DNA from: Hyphomonadaceae bacterium
GTDB lineage: Bacteria; Pseudomonadota; Alphaproteobacteria; Caulobacterales; Hyphomonadaceae
DNA: 64,000 nt
Direction of reading: 5' to 3'
Assembly: GCA_022844345.1 (NCBI GenBank)
Contig: JALHLU010000001.1
Coordinates: 310,001-374,000 of the forward strand
Below the pieces are notes generated by a model. It had not been told where the DNA came from. It saw nothing but the letters and a program-made list of their open reading frames with translations, and did no database searches. The translations under genes and the position numbers were made by a program. Shown here piece by piece: positions 35,307 to 43,374 of this stretch; within the stretch, counting starts at the first letter, position 1; each line of letters starts with the position of its first letter.

Positions 35307-37388
35307 ATGATCCGCTTCAACCGCATGCTGGCGGCAAGCGCCAGCCTGCTGGCCCTCTCCACGCTCGCGCTATCGCCCGCCCTCGCCCAGGAAGCGCCGC
35401 CCGCCGCCGGCCCTTCCGCAGATGACCCACAGGATCAGACGCGCGACGTGGTTGTCATCTTCGGCCGGGCCGAGGAACAGATCGGCGTGGCCCAGTCCGC
35501 CTCCGAAGGCGTCGTCGGCTATGCCGACCTGTCCACCCGCCCGATCAGCCGCGCCGCTGAACTGGTGGAAGTCATCCCCGGCATGATCGCCACGGAGCAC
35601 TCGTCCGGCGGCAAGGCCAATCAGTATTTCCTGCGCGGCTTCAACCTTGACCACGGCACCGACTTCGCCGGCTTCGTCGATGGCGTGCCGATCAACCGCC
35701 GGTCTCACCCGCACATGAGCGGCTATCTCGACCTCAACTTCCTCATGGCCGACCTAGTGGAGCGCGTGGAATTCAAGAAGGGCGTCCAGTACGCGGAGAA
35801 TGGAGACTTCTCCTCGGCAGGCTCGGCCTCCTTCATTCTGTATGACCGCCTGCCCCAGAACTATGTCCAGGCCCGCATCGAGCCGGACGAGTATGCCATC
35901 AGCGCAGCCGGCTCGTGGAATATCGGCGACGGAACGCTCCTTGTCGCCGCAACCCACGAAGGCGGCGAAGGCCCCTTCGACCTCGACGCAAATCTCGGCA
36001 AGAACGTCGTCTATGTGAAGTACTCGCAGCCGGTCGGCGAGGCGAAATTGCGCCTCGGCTTCATCGGCTACACCAACGAGTGGACGCCCACGGATCAGGT
36101 TCCGCTGCGCGCCGTTGAGTCGGGCGCCATCAGCCGCTTCGGCACGATCGACCCCACCTCCACCAGCGACACGTCGCGCTACATCGGATATGCAGCGCTT
36201 GAGTGGGACGACGCCAGCGTATTGGGCTATGTCGAGAAATCGGCGCTCGATCTCTATCACAACTTCACCTACGCGCTCGATCCGGTCCTGGGGGACCAGT
36301 TCCTGCAGGTCGAGGACCGCTTCGCCGCTGGCGCGCGCGCAAAGATGAAGCGCGAGTTTGAACTGTTCGGCATGAAGGCAAGCGGCCGTGTTGGCGCTGA
36401 CATCCACGCCGACTGGCTGGCAGAGACAGGCCTTTACCAGACCACCAACCGCGTCATCAATTCGGCCATCCGCAATGACGAGGTCGATGTCCTCGCCGCC
36501 GATGTGTGGGGCGACGTGACGCTGCACTGGACCGACCGGCTACGCACCACCTTCGGCCTGCGCGCCGACTACATTGACCTCGACGTCACCGCCATCAATC
36601 CCGCCAACTCCGGCAGCGATAGCGGCGTGCAGTGGAGCCCGAAGGTCAATCTCGCCTACCGGCTGACCGACGACTTCGAAGTCTATGGCGGCTACGGCCT
36701 TGGCTTCCACACCAACGACGCATCCGGCGTTGTTCTGACGCAGGACCCGATCACAGGCGACCCGGTCGATCCGGCGACTCTCTTCGCTGAAAGCAAGGGC
36801 GGCGAGGTCGGCCTGCGCTGGGAGCCGGACAGCACGTTCAACCTGACGGCTGCTGTCTTCGCGCTCGATTTTGACAGCGAACTCATCTATGCGGGCGACG
36901 CCGCCGTATCGGAGCCCTCGGACCCGACAAAGCGCCATGGCGTCGAAGTCGCCGCTTTCTGGAATCCAGTCGACTGGCTGGCGTTCGACGCATCCGCCGC
37001 CTGGTCGCACACTCGCTTCAAGGACGCGCCATCAAACTTCGACCGCGTGCCCAACTCGGTCGAAGGCGTCGCTGCGGCCGGCGTCACCTGGCTTCCCGGC
37101 GATGGCTGGGAAGGCTCGTTCCGCGTCCGCTATCTCGGGCCCGCCCCGCTGATCGAGGACAACTCCATCCGCGCGCCGTCGACCACGCTGGTTAACGCGG
37201 GAATATCAAAGACCATCGGGAATTTCGAAATCGGGCTGGACGTGCTGAACCTGTTCGACGCCGAGGACTACGACATGGTTTATTTCTACGAGAGCCAGCT
37301 ACCGGGAGAGGCCGCCCCGGTGGAGGACATCCACTTTCACCCGGTCCACCCGCAGACATTCGTGCTCAGTCTGAAGGCCGTCTACTGA
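35307..37388 (+). CDS. TonB-dependent receptor, HxHP-tailed subfamily
   Basis: 693-aa outer-membrane receptor. Signal peptide with cleavage after ALA (about residue 28), TonB-box-like TRDVVVIFGR, then a plug with QYFLRGFNLDHGTDFAGFVDGVPINRRSHPHMSGYLDLNFL. The C-terminus reads EDIHFHPVHPQTFVLSLKAVY, a His-rich last strand region typical of one receptor subfamily. The abundance of His near the plug apex and the C-terminus hints at a transition metal such as zinc or copper, but this is inference. The ATG at 35307 has GGAGGAAG upstream; an earlier GTG at 35289 is less likely. No PepSY or inner-membrane permease gene is adjacent. Confidence 0.9.
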   Translation: MIRFNRMLAASASLLALSTLALSPALAQEAPPAAGPSADDPQDQTRDVVVIFGRAEEQIGVAQSASEGVVGYADLSTRPISRAAELVEVIPGMIATEHSSGGKANQYFLRGFNLDHGTDFAGFVDGVPINRRSHPHMSGYLDLNFLMADLVERVEFKKGVQYAENGDFSSAGSASFILYDRLPQNYVQARIEPDEYAISAAGSWNIGDGTLLVAATHEGGEGPFDLDANLGKNVVYVKYSQPVGEAKLRLGFIGYTNEWTPTDQVPLRAVESGAISRFGTIDPTSTSDTSRYIGYAALEWDDASVLGYVEKSALDLYHNFTYALDPVLGDQFLQVEDRFAAGARAKMKREFELFGMKASGRVGADIHADWLAETGLYQTTNRVINSAIRNDEVDVLAADVWGDVTLHWTDRLRTTFGLRADYIDLDVTAINPANSGSDSGVQWSPKVNLAYRLTDDFEVYGGYGLGFHTNDASGVVLTQDPITGDPVDPATLFAESKGGEVGLRWEPDSTFNLTAAVFALDFDSELIYAGDAAVSEPSDPTKRHGVEVAAFWNPVDWLAFDASAAWSHTRFKDAPSNFDRVPNSVEGVAAAGVTWLPGDGWEGSFRVRYLGPAPLIEDNSIRAPSTTLVNAGISKTIGNFEIGLDVLNLFDAEDYDMVYFYESQLPGEAAPVEDIHFHPVHPQTFVLSLKAVY

Positions 37389-37534
37389 TCCTGGCCACGA
37401 TTCGAAACACGGCCCTGCCGCTCCGGATCTGACTGCTTCCTTGCTGGAATTGTCAGACTGCGGACAATTTGCCGGTGGCATGTTGCAACAGCTTTCGTTA
37501 AGGCGCGTTGGATTGAAGGGCAGCGCCGGGCGCC

Positions 37535-37975
37535 ATGAGAGCTTCGACTTCCAGGATCATCTACTGTGCCGGGCTGTTCGCGCTGACAGCCTGCGCCCTG
37601 TTGCCCGTCCCGGCGACGGCTCCCGATCCCACGACGGGCGTCGCTGTAGCGGCCCCCATCAAGGTCGAAGTCCGCCTGGCCCAAACCATCCGCGAACGGA
37701 TCGAGCTTGAGACCAGCCTGCCTGCCCGCCACCCCGAACTTGTAAGCGCGGCGGCGACCGAGGAAGCGCTGCGTTCGCTTGCCTTTGCGCATGATCCTGC
37801 CGCCTCGCGCACGGAACTTATCGCTGCGCTGGCTGACCAGCTCTCCAGTGCGCTGGCCGAACGCGGCCGCCTTGCCGCCCAGTCCTCAGATGGGGAGCGC
37901 CGGGCTCAGGTCGAAACCGTCATCGCCGCCCTCATCGGCGCCATCAATGCGGAAGTGCATAGCACCCGCGCCTGA
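37535..37975 (+). CDS. Small predicted lipoprotein, unknown
   Basis: 146 aa with a lipoprotein signal (MRASTSRIIYCAGLFALTAC; lipobox LTAC, Cys20), a Pro/Thr-rich linker and an all-helical Ala-rich C-terminal part (about 50-140) of probable coiled-coil nature. No family was recognised. It is followed convergently, 8 bp away, by a DUF2785 gene. Confidence 0.65.
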   Translation: MRASTSRIIYCAGLFALTACALLPVPATAPDPTTGVAVAAPIKVEVRLAQTIRERIELETSLPARHPELVSAAATEEALRSLAFAHDPAASRTELIAALADQLSSALAERGRLAAQSSDGERRAQVETVIAALIGAINAEVHSTRA

Positions 37976-37983
37976 TCCAGGCG

Positions 37984-38970
37984 CTAGGGCATCTCCTTGA
38001 GAGCCGCCTCCACGCCCGGCCGCAGGACCGCAAATTGCGGATCAGCCGACAGCACGACATTGGCATGCAGCGACAACAGCAGGGCCATCGTGTTGTGCCG
38101 CCAGGCAAGACCCGCCTCCGTCGTGAAAATCGTGTCCGCGTCCAACGGAGTCGCCAGCGCCGTGATCCACTGCGTCCATTCCGCTTCGCTCATCACGCCG
38201 CGCTGGGCCGCAAACAGGATCGGCCGCGCCAGCCGTTCCGGCTCTCCGTGCACATAGGCATGGCTCTCAGGCGCCACTTGCGCGCCAGTCGCCGACACGA
38301 TCAGCCTCAACCCCTCCGCGTCGATGCGAGGATTGAGCGCCAGCTGCATCAGCAGGTCAGACCCATGCGCCACGGCGTGGCGCCAGCCCTCCGCGTCGCT
38401 GAACCCGCGGTAGTCAGAGATGTTGATGAACCAGTGCTGCGCATCGGCCAGCAGCGTCACAAGCTCATCCTCTACCATGAACGGCGCGATGCGGTCCGCC
38501 CGCGCGACTTCCGACAGCGCCAGAGCCGCGAACGACTGCCCGAAGCCCAGCGGGTCTTCGACCTCAAGCTTCAGCCGCGCGGTCAGGTCTTCGAGCAGCG
38601 CACGCATCGTGGCCTCGCTGAGCTGTCCCTCGCGTAGCATGCGCGACAGCCCCTCGAAGGCCACGCCATCGCGGAGCAACGGATCGCCGCTCGCAAGACA
38701 GGCCGTGATCGCCTTCGCAAGATCTTGGCGCTCCTGAACATCCACGATCTCGAAGCCGTCCGCCTTCAGCGCTTCCAACTTTGCCCGGTCCCAGCCATCG
38801 GGCGGGCATCCAGGCGAAAATCGCTCGACTATCGCAGCATCGCCCGGCGGCGCATGCTGGCTGAACGGCAGATTAGGCGCCGGGTCGCCTGTGAGCGGCG
38901 CTGCAGTCTCAGGCGTCTGCGCGCACGCCAACAGCAGCGGCAACATCAGGATCGCGGACAATCGCTTCAT
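37984..38970 (-). CDS. DUF2785 domain lipoprotein
   Basis: 328 aa. A signal peptide with a possible lipobox LLAC (MKRLSAILMLPLLLACAQTPE) precedes a helical DUF2785 domain: GFGQSFAALALSEVARADR, WFINISDYRGFSDAEGWRHAVAHGSDLLMQLALNP and ILFAAQRGVMSEAEWTQWI. DUF2785 proteins have no established activity. The chosen ATG at 38970 begins the signal peptide directly. Divergent from the next lipoprotein gene. Confidence 0.82.
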   Translation of the reverse strand: MKRLSAILMLPLLLACAQTPETAAPLTGDPAPNLPFSQHAPPGDAAIVERFSPGCPPDGWDRAKLEALKADGFEIVDVQERQDLAKAITACLASGDPLLRDGVAFEGLSRMLREGQLSEATMRALLEDLTARLKLEVEDPLGFGQSFAALALSEVARADRIAPFMVEDELVTLLADAQHWFINISDYRGFSDAEGWRHAVAHGSDLLMQLALNPRIDAEGLRLIVSATGAQVAPESHAYVHGEPERLARPILFAAQRGVMSEAEWTQWITALATPLDADTIFTTEAGLAWRHNTMALLLSLHANVVLSADPQFAVLRPGVEAALKEMP

Positions 38971-39115
38971 CCTCTGACCCTGCTTTTCGATGCCCCGCTT
39001 TTCAAGGCCCGATCCGCCCCGATTTGTGCTGACACAGCCTGATCGACTTTTGTACGAACCTGCGCTCTTAGTGTCGCCAGCAGCCGCATGGCGGCGCGGG
39101 CTTGAAAGGCAACCC

Positions 39116-39823
39116 ATGATGCGTTCTACCCTGTCCGGCGCTGCCGCACTCGCCGCAGTCCTGCTCGCCGCCTGCACGCCGGAAACAACCGCCCCGGAAA
39201 CGGCTCCGCCGCCCGTTGCAGATATTGCCGCGCCTGAGACGGCAGCGGCGCCCGAGAATCACAGCCTCGTGCCCACTATCAGCTGCGCCCCCAACGCGAT
39301 GTTCACCGCCGCCACGACGCGGCAGGGCCTCATCGACACGCACGGCGCTGAAAACATCTCGGAGGCAAAAGTCCCTTGGGTCGACAGCGAACTCGACGCG
39401 GTCATCCTCTGGGCCGACAATCCCGGCATGCGCGCTGAAGTTCTCTGGTTCGGCGACAAGGCAGGCAAGCCCGAAGCCGCGCGCGTCTCTGGCGGGCCGG
39501 AATCACTCTGGGTCGGGCCAGAGGGCCTGCTCATGGGCTCCACCGTTGCCGACATCGAACAGGCCAATGGCGGCCCATTCATCATGACCGCATTCGAAAA
39601 TCATAATCATGGCGAAGTCTCGGACTTCCTGGGCGGCAAGCTCGATGCTGCTGCCGGCGCGGGCTGCCGCTTCAGCCTCACACTCGATGCGGCGGAAGGC
39701 GCGCCACAGGCCGCCATCGCCGCTCTGTCCGGCGATTCGGAAAAATCCTTCCGGTCCGACAGCCCGGAAGTGCGTGCAGCCAACCCGGTCGTCGTCGAAA
39801 TGACGACCCTGTTCATGCAGTAG
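39116..39823 (+). CDS. Predicted lipoprotein, unknown
   Basis: 235 aa. Lipobox LLAAC (Cys about residue 20) followed by a Thr/Pro/Ala-rich linker to about 48. The globular part has ISCAPNAMFTAATTRQGLIDTHGAENI, LWADNPGMRAEVLWFGDK and FENHNHGEVSDFLGGKLDAAAGAGCRFSL; two cysteines may pair. No family was recognised. AAAGG lies 6 bases before the ATG. Confidence 0.72.
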   Translation: MMRSTLSGAAALAAVLLAACTPETTAPETAPPPVADIAAPETAAAPENHSLVPTISCAPNAMFTAATTRQGLIDTHGAENISEAKVPWVDSELDAVILWADNPGMRAEVLWFGDKAGKPEAARVSGGPESLWVGPEGLLMGSTVADIEQANGGPFIMTAFENHNHGEVSDFLGGKLDAAAGAGCRFSLTLDAAEGAPQAAIAALSGDSEKSFRSDSPEVRAANPVVVEMTTLFMQ

Positions 39824-39861
39824 GCCTGCAGGCATTCGGAACATCTGAGTTGGGGGACTAG

Positions 39862-40404
39862 ATGGTTGGCGGATACGGTCAAAGCCGGTCCTTGGGTCTT
39901 GAGCTGCGCAAGCCCGTGAACGTATTCGCGCCGCTTGGCTGGATGGCGGCCAGTCTGCTGAACCCCGGCGCCTATTTCGCGTACCTCGTCTGGGGCCTGC
40001 CTGAATTCAATATGCAGCTGTGGGCCTGGCATGCGGTTGCCCCGCTACAGTTCGGCATCGCCTTCGCGATGATGTTCCTGCGCCAGGGCGGTTTTGGCAT
40101 CGGGGCCTTCAGCTTCTTCGTTATCATCTGCACGCTGGGCGCGTGCGCCCTCACCGGCCCTGTCTACGCCCTGGCGACCTACGCCTTCCAGCAACAGGGC
40201 GCCGCCATCGGAACGCTGGGCGACCTGCCGATCCTGTCGTTCGGCGATGGCATGCTGCACGCAGGAACCAATGTGCGCCTCTCGATGATGTTCGGGACCA
40301 TCGCGATAATTCCCGCGATCATCCTGCTGCGCATCGCCGCCTTCCAACGTATCCCGCCGCGCAAGGCTGCAGGCGCTCCGGCGGCTTCGGCCCAGCTGTT
40401 CTGA
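39862..40404 (+). CDS. Four-helix membrane protein, unknown
   Basis: 180 aa with four predicted membrane helices (about 20-45, 52-72, 78-108 and 142-160). GGGGGA lies before the ATG. The loops are short and no catalytic motif is visible. It sits between a lipoprotein gene and hisI, 38 bp and 44 bp from each, so it may be part of a transcript with hisI. Confidence 0.7.
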   Translation: MVGGYGQSRSLGLELRKPVNVFAPLGWMAASLLNPGAYFAYLVWGLPEFNMQLWAWHAVAPLQFGIAFAMMFLRQGGFGIGAFSFFVIICTLGACALTGPVYALATYAFQQQGAAIGTLGDLPILSFGDGMLHAGTNVRLSMMFGTIAIIPAIILLRIAAFQRIPPRKAAGAPAASAQLF

Positions 40405-40448
40405 GTGCGCCCTTCCCGGCGGCGGCGTCGCGGCGTAAGACAGCGGCC

Positions 40449-40829
40449 ATGAGCTTTCTCCCGCCCCTTTCCGGTTCGGCCCAGGACGAGACCGTCGAGC
40501 TTCGCCCGAAGTTCGATGCCGACGGCCTGATCGCCGCCATCGCGCAGGATGCGGAGTCTGGTGAGGTTCTGATGCTGGCATGGATGAACGCCGAGGCCCT
40601 GCAGCAGACCATCGACACAGGCCGCGCCGTCTACTGGTCGCGCTCGCGGAAGTCTCTCTGGCGAAAAGGCGACACGTCCGGCCATGAGCAGCATATCGTC
40701 GATATCCGCGTCGATTGCGACCAGGACGCGGTGCTGCTGAAAGTCCGCCAGTCGGGCGCAGCCTGCCACACCGGCCGCCGTTCGTGCTTCTATCGCATCG
40801 CATCTCCGGCCGGGCTCTCGAAGGAATAG
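40449..40829 (+). CDS. hisI: Phosphoribosyl-AMP cyclohydrolase
   Basis: 126-aa zinc enzyme of histidine synthesis (third step). Signatures: [40 protein letters not shown], the metal motif [11 protein letters not shown] and CHTGRRSCF. It is the stand-alone HisI form with no fused HisE, normal for alphaproteobacteria. The ATG at 40449 gives the usual family N-terminus. The other his genes are not in the window. Confidence 0.95.
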   Translation: MSFLPPLSGSAQDETVELRPKFDADGLIAAIAQDAESGEVLMLAWMNAEALQQTIDTGRAVYWSRSRKSLWRKGDTSGHEQHIVDIRVDCDQDAVLLKVRQSGAACHTGRRSCFYRIASPAGLSKE

Positions 40830-40886
40830 GCCCTTCCCATCCTGCTACGCCCCGGTATCGTGCTTCGAAAATTCCGGGAGACGCCC

Positions 40887-41951
40887 ATGTTCAGGATCAT
40901 CGCCGCTGCCGGCCTGCTTGCGATATCGGCCTGCACCGCCTCGCCTTCTCCCTCGGCGCCAGCTACATCCGCCACAGCGGCCGCAGAATGGAACGCCGCC
41001 GCACTCGCCGAAGTGGTCGCCTACGTCCAGTCGCAGAAGTCCACCGGCTTCCTGATCATCCAGGACGAAAAGACGATCGCGGAACACAACTGGCCGCTGC
41101 CCGATGACGCTGCCTCTCAGACCTTCCGCGCCAACTTCGTTCATGGCACGGAGCCCAACGGCGCCCTGCGCGAGGACGTGGCGTCGCAGCAGAAGGGGCT
41201 CATCGCCCTTCTCGTCGGCGTTGGCGTCGACAGGGGCCTGATCGATATCGACCGCCCGGTCTCCGGCTATATCGGCTCGCGCTGGTCGAAGGCCACGCCT
41301 GAGCAGGAAGGCAAGATCACGGTCCGCCACCTGCTCGAGATGAACTCCGGCCTCAAGGAAGACCTCAGCTACGATGCGCCTGCGGGCACGAAGTTCTTCT
41401 ACAACACGCCAGCCTACGCCAAGCTCAAGCCGGTTCTGGAAAAGGCGGCGGACCAGGAACTCTGGATCATCACGCAGCTCTGGTTCACCAAGATCAGCAA
41501 CATGCACAGCACCGGCTGGGAAGAGCGCCCCGCCGCCTTTGCCGACAGTGGCAATCCCACCGGCCTCGTGACCACGCCCGGCGATCTCGCCATCATGGGG
41601 CAGATCATCCTCAATCGCGGCAAGAAGCCGAGTGGCGCGCGTATCATATCCGAAGCGCAGCTTGATGCGATCTTCACGCCCACCGCCACCAACCCCGCCT
41701 ACGGCCGCCTCTGGTGGCTCAACAACGGCGACTACTCGGTCAATGTCGGCGCCGCCTCGCCGCGGCGCGAGGGACGCTTCATTCCCGCCGCGCCCGGCGA
41801 CACGCTGTCGGCCCTCGGCGCGCAGGATCGCAAGCTGTTCGTCGTGCCGTCGATGAAGCTGATCGTCGTGCGTACCGGCCAGGCCGCGCCTGACCGGGAG
41901 TTCAACAACAAGCTATGGCAGATGATCATGGCGGCGGCTCCCAGGACTTGA
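40887..41951 (+). CDS. Beta-lactamase-family serine hydrolase, lipoprotein
   Basis: 354 aa. Lipobox ISAC (Cys16) follows a short signal. The hydrolase has SQQK as the SxxK nucleophile motif (about residue 92-95), HLLEMNSGLKED, the Tyr motif FYNTPAY and GRLWWLNNG near the C-terminus. It belongs to the class C/EstB/6-aminohexanoate-dimer-hydrolase-like group, which includes esterases and peptidases, so real beta-lactam resistance is unlikely. GGGAGACGCCC precedes the ATG. Confidence 0.85.
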   Translation: MFRIIAAAGLLAISACTASPSPSAPATSATAAAEWNAAALAEVVAYVQSQKSTGFLIIQDEKTIAEHNWPLPDDAASQTFRANFVHGTEPNGALREDVASQQKGLIALLVGVGVDRGLIDIDRPVSGYIGSRWSKATPEQEGKITVRHLLEMNSGLKEDLSYDAPAGTKFFYNTPAYAKLKPVLEKAADQELWIITQLWFTKISNMHSTGWEERPAAFADSGNPTGLVTTPGDLAIMGQIILNRGKKPSGARIISEAQLDAIFTPTATNPAYGRLWWLNNGDYSVNVGAASPRREGRFIPAAPGDTLSALGAQDRKLFVVPSMKLIVVRTGQAAPDREFNNKLWQMIMAAAPRT

Positions 41952-42075
41952 CGCCGCCGCCCTGAGTTAATCTTTCGCCCCAGCATTTCCCCATTTCATG
42001 CCTGTAATCCGCCTTGAGCTGGCGGCACGCTCCCCCCATCGCCACATGGGCCACAGCGCGCCAAAGGGGATGAAC

Positions 42076-42216
42076 ATGAAACGCGAGCTAGCCATTGCCG
42101 GGATCGCACTTGTTGTCTCGATCCTGCTCTCTGCGCCGACAATCGCCGAGCCAAATCGTTCGGACGCCCAAGTGAAGTTCGGCCCAGCCCCGCTCGTCTT
42201 CATGCTCGAGCGCTAG
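42076..42216 (+). CDS. Putative small exported peptide
   Basis: 46 aa. A plausible signal peptide (MKRELAIAGIALVVSILLSAPTIAEP, cleavage near TIA) leaves a tail of about 22 residues. AAAGGGG lies 6 bases before the ATG at 42076; the in-frame ATG at 42070 is too close to it. No homologue was recognised, so coding is only suspected from signal peptide plus ribosome-binding site. Confidence 0.4.
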   Translation: MKRELAIAGIALVVSILLSAPTIAEPNRSDAQVKFGPAPLVFMLER

Positions 42217-42306
42217 CTTCCCATCTTCAACCAACCCGGCGACAGGTCTTCCCATCCGCGTCAGGCATGCTAACGCAGTTTAAAACTTGCGGAGGATGCC
42301 TACACC

Positions 42307-43371
42307 ATGAAGAGCCAAGCCATCGTCGCCTACGGCGCACCGCTGGAAGAAGTCACCTCCGACATCCCGGCGCCGACGGGCACGCAGGTCCTCGTCAAGA
42401 TCACGCACTCGGGCGTCTGCCATTCCGACGTCCACCTGCAGGATGGCCATGTCGATCTGGGCGATGGCGACAAGATCGACTGGTCCAAGGGCCGCACGTT
42501 GCCGCACACGCTGGGCCACGAGATCGAAGGCACGCTCTCGGCGGTCGGCCCGGATGCACAGGCCCTGCTCGATGGCCGCAAAGTCGGTGAACGCTTCGTC
42601 GTCTTCCCGTGGATCGGCTGCGGCGAATGCTCCACCTGCAAGCGCGACCAGGAACACATCTGTTCGAAGCCCCGCCAGCTCGGCATCCAGGTCGCGGGCG
42701 GCTATTCGGAATACGTCCTCGTCCCGCATCCAAAATACCTCCTCGACGCCACGGGCGTACCGGAAGGTCTTGCCGCAACCTACATGTGCTCGGGCATCAC
42801 GGCGTTCTCCGCGCTGAAGAAGGCGCGCGAAGTCGGCGCGGGCGACACCATCGCCATCGTCGGCCTGGGCGGCGTCGGCATGATGGGCCTGCAGTTCGCT
42901 CGCGCCATGTTCCCTCAGGCGCGGATCGTCGGCTGCGACATTGACGAGAAGAAACTGGAGGCCGCGAAGGCCGCTGGCGCCGCAGCCGTCTACAACTCCA
43001 AGGACCCGGCCGCCGTCAAACAGCTCAAGCTGGATAGCGATGGCGGCGCGGCCTATGCCGTCGATTTCGTCGGCTCGACGCCGTCGTTCAACTTCGCCAA
43101 CGGCGCCATCCGCCGCGGCGGCGCGATCATTATCGTAGGTCTGTTCGGCGGCAAGATGGCGACCGCCATCCCGATGTTCCCCAGCCGTCCTTTCTCGATC
43201 ATCGGCTCCTATACGGGGCCCCTGGGCGAGACGATCGAGATGATGGAACTGGTGCGAGCCGGCAAGATCCAGGCGATCCCGATCGAGAAACGCCCCCTGT
43301 CGGACGCCAACAAGACGCTCGATCAGCTGCGCGAGGGCACGATTGTCGGCAGGGTGGTGTTGAAGCCGTAG
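42307..43371 (+). CDS. Zinc-dependent alcohol dehydrogenase (MDR family)
   Basis: 354 aa. Catalytic zinc ligands: Cys in GVCHSDVH, His-Glu in LGHEIEGT. The structural-zinc cysteines are CGECSTCKRDQEHIC. The Rossmann loop is GLGGVGMMGLQ, and the ending GTIVGRVVLKP is typical. The IDWSKGRTLPHTLGHE insertion resembles a subgroup with broad aldehyde/alcohol use; the substrate is not readable. It converges on a hybrid kinase gene with only 3 bp between stop codons. Confidence 0.93.
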   Translation: MKSQAIVAYGAPLEEVTSDIPAPTGTQVLVKITHSGVCHSDVHLQDGHVDLGDGDKIDWSKGRTLPHTLGHEIEGTLSAVGPDAQALLDGRKVGERFVVFPWIGCGECSTCKRDQEHICSKPRQLGIQVAGGYSEYVLVPHPKYLLDATGVPEGLAATYMCSGITAFSALKKAREVGAGDTIAIVGLGGVGMMGLQFARAMFPQARIVGCDIDEKKLEAAKAAGAAAVYNSKDPAAVKQLKLDSDGGAAYAVDFVGSTPSFNFANGAIRRGGAIIIVGLFGGKMATAIPMFPSRPFSIIGSYTGPLGETIEMMELVRAGKIQAIPIEKRPLSDANKTLDQLREGTIVGRVVLKP

Positions 43372-43374
43372 CTC

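Noticed and set aside
40887-41951. True beta-lactamase resistance gene
   Set aside because: Motifs fit the broad serine hydrolase/esterase group; the YxN triad is altered, so resistance is not supported.
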